This document shows, one piece after another, positions 49,223 to 61,866 of a stretch of DNA of 64,000 nucleotides (the stretch's first letter is position 1; each line of letters starts with the position of its first letter). The DNA is taken from assembly GCA_963678705.1 (NCBI GenBank), contig OY783203.1:42284347-42348346 (forward strand). Direction: 5' to 3'. The notes beneath the pieces are model-generated. The model saw only the letters and a list, made by a program, of their open reading frames with translations, made no database searches and was not told the DNA's origin. This DNA is from Panorpa germanica (Eukaryota; Arthropoda; Insecta; Mecoptera; Panorpidae). A program made the position numbers and the translations under genes.

Positions 49223-49325
49223 CACTGCTTATTTTCTGGGATATGGGGCTTTTATACTATAAAAATTTCCAACATAATTAGAGGTCGTCGGTGATAGGAC
49301 TAATAATTAATTGAATAAATAAAAT
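49223..49325 (+). mobile_element. tRNA-derived SINE 3' part
   Basis: TATTTTCTGGGATATGGGGC joins TTTATACTATAAAAATTTCC and GAGGTCGTCGGTGATAGGAC. Fused to the TA MITE fragment on its left. Confidence 0.7.
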
Positions 49326-50177
49326 AAACAAATATTTTAACTTAAATTTTCATTCACATTACCAGGGAAGGCGTATTCTGTATGGTTAGTCATGTATGAG
49401 ATATCGTTGGCATTGTCGTCGGGGTTGCTTCGATGATCATGTCGATGACGTCATTTGAATAATCAATATCAGTTGTTGTTACAGTAGACTCGTGCGGTCC
49501 ATTCCACGTTGGGTAGATCTCAACAACATTTAGAATAGCTCCTATAAAATATACATTTCAATATATCACGATATGATTCTATATATGACTTCCCATGTTA
49601 ACAATTTATCTTCATCCTAGATTTGGAGAGTTTTTGGCAGTTTATTACCGCTATGCTTGAAAAAGAATACATAAAGCATATTTTTTTTTGTAAATTTGTA
49701 TATCAAAAAATACTTAAATACTATTTGTTCATCACCTAAACTTTGACAGTATTGCGAACGAATACTTATAAGACATTGTTTTGTAGCGTGCGGGTCTTAC
49801 AAATAGAAGAAAATGCGGGCTTTTGTCTTTATATAAGAATTGTTAATTATACAGCTCCTTAAATAATTAAGAAATTAAAATACTACACTTGAGACAAACA
49901 ATTTAATTTCTCTTACTTCTTAAAACTCGTATTAAATAAGACATCATTAGTGATGTAACTAAAGTGATTATATTAGCATGTACAGTAAATGTTCTAATTA
50001 ATTGAAAGTTATTTTAAGAAAGAATAAAAATTAATTATTATTGTTAATTATATGTGACAACTATAGTCTTACATTATGGAGTTTATTTAGTATGTCATTT
50101 CTGGTAATTTAAAATGTGGAATGTATTGGGACATGACAAAATAAAGGCAAATATCGGCAGTTATTTACAAAAAAATA

Positions 50178-50335
50178 CAGTAAATTCTCGTATAGCGCGA
50201 GTTGTTACATTGCGAATACGAAACTGCGATGTATCTATTATTATGACACGGTTCTTATACAAAATATACTATTTATTATTTGTATTATACGATAAACATT
50301 CATTTTTTACACGATTTTCTATAACGCGATGTTAA
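50178..50335. mobile_element. Possible pogo-like MITE remnant
   Basis: Starts TA|CAGTAAATTCTCGTATAGCG and ends near TCTATAACGCGATGTTAAAG, a weak inverted similarity of the CAGT-AA-TCTCGTATA-CGCG kind. Lies just left of Helitron copy 2. Confidence 0.35.
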
Positions 50336-50345
50336 AGTTACATCA

Positions 50346-50697
50346 TCTTCTTCTTAATATATATAAATTACGTGTCACGTTGTTTGTCCGCGATGGACTC
50401 CTAAACTACTTAACCGATTTTAATCAAATTTGTACACCGTGTGCAGTTTGATCCAACTTGAAAGATAGGATAGCTTACATCTCAATTTATGATTGCAATA
50501 TTATCTTATTGCAAATTATTTGTCTATTAATTATCTGTATATGACATATGACATCTGGCGACGATGATGGCGACATCTGTTGACTAGATTGAGTAAATAT
50601 TCTGTTGACTAGATTGAGTAAATATTCAATAGATGGCGCTATGTAATGTAATATGACAAAAACGTTAGTCACAGCAACGCGTGGCCGGGACAGCTAG
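50346..50697 (+). mobile_element. Non-autonomous Helitron, copy 2
   Basis: Same family and orientation as 40709-41051, about 352 bases, between A (50345) and T (50698), ending CAGCTAG. It keeps about ten extra bases near 50490 and the same 25-base duplication (50578-50602, 50603-50627). High identity implies recent mobility or gene conversion. Confidence 0.85.
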
Positions 50698-51015
50698 TTT
50701 AATTATATAATACAGTGTAAAATAAGATCAAACGAAGGATAAATAAATTACCAATTAAAACTTTAAGCACACTCAAATAATTTACTCATTTACATTCTGT
50801 TAGAATTGGCGCACTACAGATACGATTGTCTGAAAACAATTTGGTATTTGTCGTAGAAAAAGAGACAATAGACAATTTTATCTTAAGAATAAACTTGTCG
50901 CAAGTGTGCTCATCTTTTATCATGACCTGAATCGTATTTCCAATGTGTGGCTGTTCTTATTTTTAAAGAAATAATTTTTTACTCATCTTCAATCTAATTC
51001 GTTCGATCTAATCTC

Positions 51016-51264
51016 ACACGACACAGTGGGGGAGAGGATTGATGCTTGACACAATACTGTTGTGTCTTCGCGTGCAATTCCCGGACGAAATTTCTATTTT
51101 GTGGATTTGGTTGTTATTGAATTAAATTGATTATGTACATACATAATCCTTAATTTATTACACAACATATATGAAACCACACCATATTAAATACTGCTAA
51201 CATAGTAGGAGATCGTCGGTGATAGAACTTAGCATCGGAAATAGGTCGACGTTAAATATATGAA
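51016..51264 (+). mobile_element. tRNA-derived SINE, near full length
   Basis: Has head CGACACAGTGGGGGAGAG, a decayed B box, the middle phrase ATTGATTATGTACATACA, and the 3' tail ending GTCGACGTTAAATA. Flanks share ATCTAATC, a possible short target duplication. Confidence 0.82.
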
Positions 51265-52261
51265 ATAATCTAATCCCAGACCAACTGCGTGTCTCATAAT
51301 TGAGTGCATACAAACATATTTATATAGCAACAACAAACAAAAGTGTAACTGGCTCACCCCACAACTATGAGCTGCACACGTTTTAGTATTCTTCTAATAA
51401 TTGATAAAAGAGTGCAGTAAGCATTGTAAGAGTGCAATCTAACTGTTCAAACTTTTCAAACAACCTGTCTAAAACGTTTAAACCATTTAGTGTTTGAATA
51501 TATTTCTAGGATAATTAAGATCATCAGATAATAATTTTTTCTCGTTGCATTTACAGTTTAAAATTATAGTACAATGTAAATATTACATGACTAAACACAT
51601 TAAAGTTGTAAAAATAGCTATACATAATATTTCTTTGTTTGTATAATTTCATTCAATTATTGTTTGTATTTGTTTTTCTTAACTGTTATCATAATATTAT
51701 TAATTGTTATAAAACAAGCATAATCGAGCTCCTTATTGTATGTATGTATTTTCTAAATTAACAATTGTTAAAAATTTAATTCAATTCTTTTCTTTTATTC
51801 GCTTTCCACCTTCTCCTTACACCTACTCTTAATATGCTCTAATGTTTCAGCTTCCCTCTCACACATCGTTTCTCTTTCTCTGCTCCTCAGTACCTACTCC
51901 CCCTTTCTTCATTCCCAAGTCTAAACCTCGATCATTTTTCTTTTTTTTTTCCACCGTGATTTTCTAGGTATTGCGGCATTCCTTACGACCATAACTGACT
52001 GCATCTGGTATTGTACTTTGCTTCATCCATGCTCTTCATCCTATTCTGTTGTTGGACCTCTATATTTCTTTCCTATATCTATATTTATCATAGATTCCAT
52101 ATCTCTCTTAGTTTTACTATCTGCGCAGTCACTATCCCTTCTCCTATCTATCAATGGTATTATTTACCTTTTTTAATTTCAGATAGTCAGTGTTATCGTT
52201 TTTAAATTTATTTTAATTTGTTAATTGTGTTTGTCTGATTACATATTAATTTAAATTATAT

Positions 52262-52400
52262 AAGACGATACAGAGGCTGAAAGTATTTGTACTTAACGAT
52301 GAACTTCTTCGGATTCGATCCTGGGACCAGCGCTATATATTCTTAAGTTTAGTTGTGAACAAGTTTAATTGATTATGTGTTTATACAATCATACATATTG
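52262..52400 (+). mobile_element. tRNA-derived SINE, 3'-truncated
   Basis: Decayed head, B box CGGATTCGATCCTGGGACCA, and body to ATTGATTATGTGTTTATACA. Confidence 0.68.
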
Positions 52401-53777
52401 AATTAATTAGTAGAAATAATTGAATTAATTTTTTGTAAAGTTTTAAAAGTCAATATTGCCTTAATGCTATGATTTACACGCTAAAAGCGTACCTCTGCAG
52501 AATAAAAGAAAAATGAACAAAGAAATAAATAACAGATGGAACAAGCAAAAATTAAAATCAATCTCAAGTTTCATTAATTTTAATTTTATTAATTACCAAT
52601 TAAATTTCTTTAATATAATCTTTCATAAATAAAGTTTTTTTATTTTTGTTTATATTTATTTAACTTTAATTAAATCAATTTTAAGGGAAATATGTTTCTT
52701 AATTGCTTAGTGTATTTAATTTGTTTAAAGGATGATAGATCGGTTACTATGTTTAGATTATGTTGTTTAGATGCTTTATTAAAAATTATATATGTCAAGT
52801 AATTTTTAAATATCAAATATGTTATTTACAATATGAAACTGTATTTACTCTATAAAACATGACTTACATCATGGTCTTATTAAATATTATAATGTCACCA
52901 AAAACATGTTTTGTTTTGTTAAAACAGTTCTGTTGTTCGAAAACTGATATTGAACAGGCCCATAATACCGGTTCCACACCAGAGAGACAGTTCAATAAAA
53001 CACGAACAAAAACATCATTAGATGTTAGAACATACGCTGTAATCATTTCATTAATTAAAACTTTTACACTTTTTTGTAGAACAAAATAAATTGTTTTAGT
53101 TACACGTTTAGAAATAAAAAAGAAACACGCTTTTTTTTGCTACTATATTTAATATTTTTGACGCATGGAATCTTTGGCGTCATTCTTGTCATACCACACT
53201 TCGAATGGCGCCTATTTCACTGAATAACTCTAAATATCTTGAAATTTGATAATATAAACCTTACATGAACAATAGTAGTGTACATGGTTAGCTACTCGAT
53301 CCGATAAAACAATGAAAGTGTCACATATCATATAAATATAAATAATTCATTCAAGTAAGACAATTGAATGAACGCTAGAGTTACTCGTACTATGTTTCTT
53401 TGAGGTACGTTCATTTAACCGAATCTTATTATATCTATTCTATAGCATATGCATGTAAGTGTTTGTATATGTAATTGAAGTCAATTGTTTGCAGTATTAT
53501 TGTACTAATCACATCAACTCACAACCTGATAGCCTTTTGACATTGTTAACAGTTTTTTCTAGTAGTGACATACAATTTGCTGGCAATTATACTTCTAATC
53601 AACCATAATAATCGTCATTTGTAAATATACGTATATATATGAAAAGAGCCACGCAGCGTACGTATTTTAAATTTTAGTGGTGGGGACAAAGTATTTTAAG
53701 ACTCGATTTACTTTTAATAAGATTCATAATCGCAGTCACCTAATAACTAAAAATTTTCACTTCTTCCTGACATATAA

Positions 53778-54158
53778 GGCCCTCCGCACACGAGTCGACT
53801 GATTGCAAACTAGTCGAGCCGTGTTTCGTGACTATAGAATTTTTAACAATAGCATAATAGTGGATTTTGTTGTGTCGTATTTGTATGTATGTATGGATTT
53901 AAATACTTTTGAATAGTATTTGTGCACATATTTGCTCATGATGTCACCATCAAAAGCATGCAACTAAGCTTGCCCTGCGACCGAGAAACAGAATCGCTGA
54001 AAACGTGCTCAAAATCAGTTTAGTTTCGTTCGTGTCGTGTGTATTCTTTCACTCGTATACACGTTTGTTCTTTCAGTCACAACACAGTTCCATTCTCTTT
54101 AGGTTCGGGCAGATTCGGGGCTAAGGTTTGCAACCGGTCGCCTCATGTGCGGAGGACC
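53778..54158 (+). mobile_element. Harbinger-like MITE (381 bp, intact ends)
   Basis: Inverted ends of about 35 bases: GGCCCTCCGCACACGAGTCG on the left and, complemented, GGTCCTCCGCACATGAGGCG on the right. TAA flanks both sides (53775-53777, 54159-54161), as in PIF/Harbinger elements. No transposase frame. Confidence 0.85.
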
Positions 54159-54161
54159 TAA

Positions 54162-56220
54162 GTATCATGCCAATCTCAATTGTGTTCAGTCGGTGAAACG
54201 GGACTCAGGGGCTCAGATAACATTTCACAAATGTTTTTTTAAAATACATTATTTTACACTCCATAATTATTTTAATGAATAACAGATTTCTATTCAATAA
54301 TATTTCATGAAGGTACTTTTATTTATTTATTAGGATATTATAATTACAAAGGTAATTTATCGTAGTTGCATATATTTGAGTTATTATTTGAACAAGTCGG
54401 TTTTTAAAGCAAATAAATAATATATAGTTTTGCAAGATTTTCAAAGATAATCAGTATAAAGCTAAATCAGAGAAGGCAAACTAATGGTACGAGTATCAAA
54501 TCGTGCACATTTTTCTTAGTTATTGCAGTATTGTGTTATATTTAAAAATATATATTTTATAACTAGTATAAAATAGCAGAGAGTATGGCTTGTACAACAT
54601 TCCGTATTTTAGGATAGTTATAAACTTTACAACTGCCATAATTTACAAAAGTTATAATGTAAACTATAGCGTCTGATGTTTCTTGACGCTTGTATACTTA
54701 ATTAAATCAATCTCCGTTAATAAAGCTAATTAATCAATTATTAATTTACTTTAAAGAAAATTGTTGTGTATAATACGTAATACTTTAATTATCTTTAGCA
54801 TCATTCACTTAAATTTATTTCATAATAATTATAAATGCACACAATAACTCATACAGCGTAATGTAATATTTAAATATTCTCATTGAATTCATAAGCTGTA
54901 TGCTTATACGGTGAAGTTTACAGAGGCTATTTGCAATTATGTTATCAAAACTAATCGTCGTGCAGACTTGTAATAAATATTTACTAAAATTATACACGAT
55001 TAAGTTGTTTTAATATTATATCTTTGAATGTAATCATATAGTTTTACATAAATAAATAAATTAAAACAGTTTTTAGAGATTAATCTGTATTTATATCAAA
55101 ATTATACACAAATACTCGTATTAATGTATTTTACAGACTGATATATTTTATAACCTGAGGAAAACATAATTTTTGAATCTTGACATATTTATCCACGTTA
55201 AAAGAACATCATCTGTGAACGGTGTGTAAAAACCGAATCTGAGAGTTTCACAATCGCTAAAAAAAAGTTCGACTCCGGATAATTTTACTTTCCCGATTGC
55301 GACTTAAAAATGTAAAGAGTGTACATTATTGTTATTTTAACAAATGAAAATTGTACCCTTAATGTAGAAATACTCGTATATTAGGGAGTGGAATTACTAT
55401 TGAAACATAAAAAGAAAATCTCGTTTTAAGATTCAATACTTTAATTAATTAAAAGCAATTGCTTTTTTCATATGTTATTTATTTTACTATATGAAATATA
55501 GTAATATCTGTTAAAACAATAATATATTTGAAAATAAATTGTGAAATATAATGAATATGATTTTTAGGGCAAGTCTGTATGTCTGTAATAAACTAAAAGA
55601 TTGTGATATATTTTGAATTTATTTGCTGGATTTTTTTTTTGTCGAAATTAGTTACAAAATACTTTTAAAATATTATCTGAAAAAATATTTTTTAAAGATA
55701 AGTATTTAAAAAAAATGCTATTTTTAAAGAAATTTTTAACATTCATTAACTTGAAATAGATTTATAATAAAAAAAAGGGTAGTGAATTGGTCGATAATGA
55801 CCTGTGTTTTTTCTAAGAATATATTTCTAACGATTTTGTTTGTAAAAGAAGTAGATTACATTAAATTTATGTATGACGTCATTATTTTTTTTTATAATTT
55901 AGTCCTGTATATTTAAAGTTAATACGTCTGCGACAAACTGTTGTTAAATACCTGACCCGCCTTCTTTTTGCCTTCTTGGAATACGAGGGATTCTAAATAT
56001 GTTTTTCCCTTTAAAATAGTTTTTAGAATTGTTTATAATGCCTTTTGCCTATAGAAATGTTTAGCAACAGGGGTTACTTGTGACTCAAGTACAGTCAACT
56101 AAAAAAAAACAATCACTAAAAAATAATATTTGTATATGTTAGTCCGAGGACATTTTTAAATTTTTCTTTTAATTATTTAAAAAGATCAAATACTTTATTA
56201 TGCTATATACTGTATATGTA
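54162..56220. other. Intron 3, nothing recognised
   Basis: Very AT-rich, no repeat family and no exon seen. Confidence 0.6.
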
Positions 56221-56364
56221 TATATTTATGATTATGTATGTATATAATCAATTTAACTTGATAATAATCAAATCCAGAAAATAGGTATTTGATTCGGAGA
56301 TCAAACCCAAAATTACATCAGTCTGGCGTTAAAGATCAATGCTCTCGCCCACTGTGTGTCGTCT
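56221..56364 (-). mobile_element. tRNA-derived SINE, 5' part (reverse)
   Basis: Body (ATGATTATGTATGTATATAA), a decayed B box (GGAGATCAAACCC) and an intact head complement (GCTCTCGCCCACTGTG). Confidence 0.75.
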
Positions 56365-57547
56365 ATTGTTTTAATTTAAAATAGTCAATTGAGCCTATAA
56401 TTTTATGTCTCAATTAACCAATTTGTTTTATGATTTCAAATTTTACTTCTTTTAATGAGATAGTGTTAAGCAAAATTACGGTGTTCACATCTTTGAAATT
56501 TGGTTTTTGAAGTCATACTTTCTTTTTAACAGAATATTTTAAAAATCTGGCCGGTTATAATATTTGAACGCTGTTATATGTTGACACTAATCTACCTATT
56601 TTAGATGTATTTTAACAAAAGTATATTTATTTCAAAAATTTAAATATTTTTATATACACATTGGTTATGTAGGTTAGTTGTGTATTTTGGCCAGTGTTGA
56701 AAGTTTATTTTGTGTGTGGCTGTACACAACTTTTGAATGTACGTACAGTGTACAGTGCATATTCATCAGACGAAGGGCATGGTTTGGTTTCATATGTCTC
56801 TCTGCACTCTGCAGTACAGCATGTTCATACGGTTCGCTTTTATTTTACAATGCTACTGATGGTTTGAACGCACACATATGAACTTTTAGTCTTGTAACTT
56901 CTTGCTTTCTTTTAACTCTTTTAAAGCTATAATATAGGCTTTCTTTACGTATGTATACAAAACAACGCATTCTTAGAACTATCTCTGTTTCATTCAATCT
57001 ATTCATTACATGATAGTGTTGTCTCTTATTACAAATCTCATCCCTTCAAGCAACAGGGTAAAGTCTGGTATTTCTGGTTCTCTGCTTCAAAGGGATAATG
57101 TAGTTTTCCCGTGTCAGGTGACTATCACCTTGCGCTGCTCTTCATGGTGTTCGGTATATATGTTATATGGTCTGTATAGCCGGATTGTGTGTATAATCTC
57201 AACATCATGGATTATGTTGCCTTGTGTGTGTAATGATACAAAATAAACATACTCGTAATATTGTGCAATTCAAATGCGTGGCATATTATATCATCATGTA
57301 TTAAGTCCATGGCCTTAACGATATGCTTTTAGATGATATATAATAGTCGGCTGTCAGTGTATCATTATATCACAGACAGCTTTTGATAGACCTGGGGTAT
57401 TTCTTGCTATCACTTGAGGTAGTAAGTCGGTTCCTGCAGATGTAATATTTTTATATAAAATTAATTAAGAAATACATTTTTAACGCATTTGTAGTAGGCA
57501 CATAAAATAATTTAAATATATAGCATCATTGTATGTATTTAATATTT

Positions 57548-57650
57548 TAAGGTCACATATATGAGGTCTCGACACCAGAAAAACTGCTAACATAGTAAGA
57601 GGTCGTCGGTGATAGGCTAACATAAAAAATGGATTTACGTTTAATAAAAT
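57548..57650 (+). mobile_element. tRNA-derived SINE 3' part
   Basis: ATATATGAGGTCTCGACACC, CTGCTAACATAGTAAGAGGT and CGTCGGTGATAGG, with a decayed tail. Confidence 0.7.
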
Positions 57651-60600
57651 TTAAAAAAAATATTCACATTTTGCAAAAATGTTACATTAAGTTAAGAAAG
57701 TAAATAATGATAGAAAATGATTAATGATAAGTATAATTGTGTACATATGTTATATTTTTTACTACAGTTAAATAACATAAATAGTTCGAAATAAAAATAA
57801 CCACCTGTTTGATAATTGTATTTACGAATTGTTTCAAAATGTTTTGCTTGTATTAGTAGTGAAAAAGAATAAATGTAAAGTATTTGAAATGGTTTAATAT
57901 CTAATGCCCGCGGACTAATATCAATTGAATGTTCTGCTATTTAGCATTATGAATTCACTGTGGCTTCGATTAAACTATCCAACTTTATATTCCTGACAAA
58001 ATCTTCTACAATATGTGACAAGAAATACGTACTCCTATATTTTATACACGGTGCTTAACATGGTTTTTCTGCTTATTAGTAAGGTGCAGTTTGGCTGCAA
58101 TAGGAGTTATGGTAACTTACTTTTACTAAGTATTCAGAAGAATTTAGATTTATAATAGAAAAACTATTTATTGTTTATTTTCTTAAATATAGAAATGCTA
58201 CGCCACGATGAATTACTCGCGATAAACTAGCCTCAAACTTATGCTATCGTATTTCATATTTTTTATGCCAACACGCTTATTGCGTATATAATTTTTCTTT
58301 ACTGTTGATAATAATCATAATAAAATACTATTGTCAAAATGATTGATTCAGCTGCATACAGAAGTACGACAGTATTATTACAATCTTGTTGATTCAAATT
58401 GCTTTCCTTTCTAGATGTTGTCACCAAATTAATTAATGAAACGGTACCAACCCTGGGCTGTATGAAAAGTGATGTTAGTAGTATATTGGTATGGCGCCTA
58501 TAGGTCCCCGAGCGCGAATCACTTTTAACAGCAATATGTGTTCCATATATCCGTTTCTAGGTTTTCAGCATAACAGTGTTGACTGTTTGAAGTGTCAGGC
58601 TATATCCACATTCACTATCTCTCCTCAGTGCTACTACGTCACATTACATTGATATGGTAATGACCGTCACAGTCACGCACACACGCATGTTGCTACGAGT
58701 AGTAAAAGAGTCGAGTATTTTTATATCAGCTCATACATTTTGTGTGTGCCATAATATTTTTACTACCATATGATCCTTGGATAATATTACACTATATATT
58801 TTATTTACTGTTTCTATTTTAATGGTCAAAATAATGTATAAACTGTTTTGGTAGTTTAGGACAATTGTGTTTTAATAATGACCCTTTCCAAAAGACGAAT
58901 ATTAAACGCTGGCAGTGTTTGACAAAATTATTTCATAAGACTTGACTCAGTTATCAAACAACTCAGTAACCTGGCGTTTACATCTCAACGTTTTTGGCAT
59001 TTAGTCGTTTAACAAAATTTAAATATGAATAATATGGAAATGGCACATTGCTTCCGTTCGTGTAGGCATCAATATTCTGAACAAAAGACCGTGTGAACTC
59101 TTAAGTGCATTTACTCGAATGTTGCGTGTTGCTTATGCCATGGAGCCATGGAGCCAGAAACATCAACTTGAACTATTAACTATAACAATATTTCAACGCG
59201 GTAGCATATTCCTGCACGCAGTCAGTCACTCCTCTACTACTCAAAAGTCAAAACAGAGATCTGCTAACCTGTCCGATAACTCTCTCCTCCCCCTGTTTAT
59301 TCTTCAGTGTGGAGATTTCTCGTTCATACCCTTTTTAGTTACAAAAACTTATACCAAAGAGTAGAACTACGTTCTCGGCTAATTACTTTGCTATACTTTA
59401 ATTGGCACAGATACTGGCAGTCCGCTTATGCCTCCTTCCATGTTTTTTCACCACCCACATTCTTCTCCTACGCCTGTTTCATTGTGCATGAAATGTAAAG
59501 CAGTTGATTACTTTTCCTTGCGTTACAACTTAGGGTATACACGATTAAATGCTTATAGATTCTCTTATACGATTATACCATATTCAGAAGATTCTGAACT
59601 GAACCGACACTGTACCAACTGTAACAACGCTCTGTAGATTTTCGTCTATAATCAGACTACATGGTTATTTTAATCACTTCCGTACATTCTATGTTGAAAA
59701 TTGATGATAAATTGAATCCTGATTCTTTTTCTTTAAAAGCTGGTCATGGATGGTAGGTTAAACTTCCCCATTTCTACTTCCCTCTACTACCCTCTTGATT
59801 TTACCGTCATTCTGCTGAATACTTTTAGTTAAATGATTTTTGCGGTAACCACTTCTTGCTTCGACATAGGGAGGAATCTGTAAAGGATTGTACAATGCAC
59901 TGTATATCCCTTTTCCGCACCATACCGCTTTTTAATGCATATCGCGAATATACACCCTCGTTATCATTCTGATGGTAATCTATCCATCTCATATTATCTT
60001 GTCTTTCTCGAGTTCTAGACTCCATGCTTCTCCCTCGCACACTTAATGCCTTTTACCATCTCTCCGATTTGTGGTATATGGGTGGACTCAATTGCAAATG
60101 GATTTCCATATTTCACACTCAACTAGAGATATGATCCATCTTTCCCCTCTTCCCCACCTGTTCGTGGGCCCGTTTTAAACACTTCAACTGATAGTCTACA
60201 ACGTAATGCACAAAGCATTTACGAGTATCTTTCTAATGTGTATTTTTTTGGACGAATTCGTTTCTCGTTTTGTCGCATTGTCATCATCCGTTGCACGCAG
60301 TAGTTTTGCCTTTGCTGTATTTTTTATGTTTCTATATTCTTGTATTTCACGTAATGTGTACTTTTGCAGGCGTATTTCAGTTTATGTTGGTTATTACCCC
60401 CAATATTCTCCCCGCATATATGGTATGTCTATATCGACACAATGGACTTTATTAAATATTTTGTGTACTGCATTCATGCAAATGATAGGTTTGATTTGTA
60501 TACCATTTTGTGATTTCTTGATGTTTGATAAACCATGGTTGTGCAACATTTCTCATAATATTCATGTAATATTTACCATGTCTCATAAAATGTACATTTG

Positions 60601-60893
60601 ATATGCTGTTTATACTTTACCTGGTACACGACCAGGTCTGCGTGCGTGGAGTGGAGTTCTCATACCGGTACTTAGTATAAATTATTATTCGAGTAAAAAT
60701 ATATTTTTTGTTGTATTTGGGGGCATATATATAGTCGTTAGTTATCTTTCGACTAAATTTAACCAACCAGTCAGTACATACTATACGAATATAAAATAAG
60801 TAAGGCCTTGTTATGCATATAACGTTTTGTTTGTATTAACTACATGTGTCTAGACCCTTAAAACTTTGGAATGGAGGCGATAATACGGCGTGA
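57651..60893. other. Intron 3, moderately GC-richer, unassigned
   Basis: Several pyrimidine-rich phrases and open frames, the longest at 60206-60601 (131 codons, hydrophobic). No family motif and no coherent splice pattern. Could hold regulatory sequence; nothing firm. Confidence 0.4.
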
Positions 60894-60980
60894 ATCTTCC
60901 CGCCGGGCTCCGTGACTGGTTTTGACCGCGAAGACTACTACTACAAGAGAAGGCCGGAATCACTGCAAGACCTGCGCGAC
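60894..60980 (+). other. Coding-looking block of unknown gene (candidate exon)
   Basis: Twenty-nine open codons after an in-frame TGA, beginning IFPPGSV, then TGFDREDYYYKRRPESLQDL and RD, ending at a near-perfect donor GAC|GTACGTAA. GC-rich third positions, three consecutive TAC codons and the charged, non-repetitive peptide all look like real coding sequence, unlike the AT-rich flanks. Problems: there is no AG acceptor between the TGA and the peptide except at 60931-60932 (GCGAAG), no in-frame ATG, and the opposite strand is also open here. I do not recognise the peptide. It could be an alternative exon of pan, an exon of another gene within intron 3, or a decayed exon. Confidence 0.35.
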
Positions 60981-61835
60981 GTACGTAATAGTGGATAGCA
61001 GGTTTTCAGGTTCGCAGGCTTGTTTATTAACCTAAAAATTAAAGAATATGGGTCGATACAATTGACAGTGAAATACAGGTGCATTAGCAGATGGCACTTG
61101 ACATTTCGGAGACTTGTACATTTGATGTTCTAACATGTTTTCATATTTAAATGGTTGCAAAATTTCTTGTTCTATACACTTCAATAACATCATTGACAAG
61201 TATATAGTAACATAAAATAATATATATAGATTGACAAGTACAAGTAACATATTGGCGCGCAGCAAGAATCACAAAGCACTGCATTGGAAACTAAGAAGCA
61301 AGGATTTCTTTTACAGATCGACATATCGACTTTAGGGAGTTCATAAGTCCGCTAAGTCTCCAGCTATATGTCTATGCAATAAGAAGCATTGTTGCATTAG
61401 AGTTTGGAGCATCGAGGCACATCATTTTCATGCTCATGTACAGAATAGTATACACACCAGCAATAGCATGGAGCGTGGCTGTATGTTGGATGAGAGCCTG
61501 TGAAACTATGGCTTGGAGTGCATACATATGCATTAACACACGCCAAGAAAACAACAAACTTTAACACATCTGGCAACGCAGCGTTATGTTTTTGACCGTA
61601 CTGGAAGCAAGCTCACTGCTCTTGTGTTTGTAGAGTAGTACCATTCTGCCACACTAAACCAAACCATACCAATACACAACAGTGAACAGGACAGACAACA
61701 GTACAGGCTACAGGACAAAGTATCTTGAACATGTCCCGAACCTGAACACAACACATGCGAGAACCGCGTAAAAGGGTAACAACGAACACATACAAGTGAG
61801 ATAAAATACAGCACATAGTGGCTCGTTAAAACCTG

Positions 61836-61866
61836 ACCGGTTCGGGTACGGGTACGGGTCCGGGAA
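61836..61866. repeat. Short CGGGTA repeat
   Basis: GGTTCGGGTACGGGTACGGG with a further GTCCGGG; a six-base tandem repeat in intron 3. The Arg-Thr repeat frame on the other strand is a by-product. Confidence 0.8.

Noticed and set aside
60206..60601. Longest open frame of the window (131 codons, +)
   Set aside because: Hydrophobic, AT-driven composition, no recognisable motif, no splice or start context, and it overlaps another frame on the same strand. Expected by chance in 64 kb.
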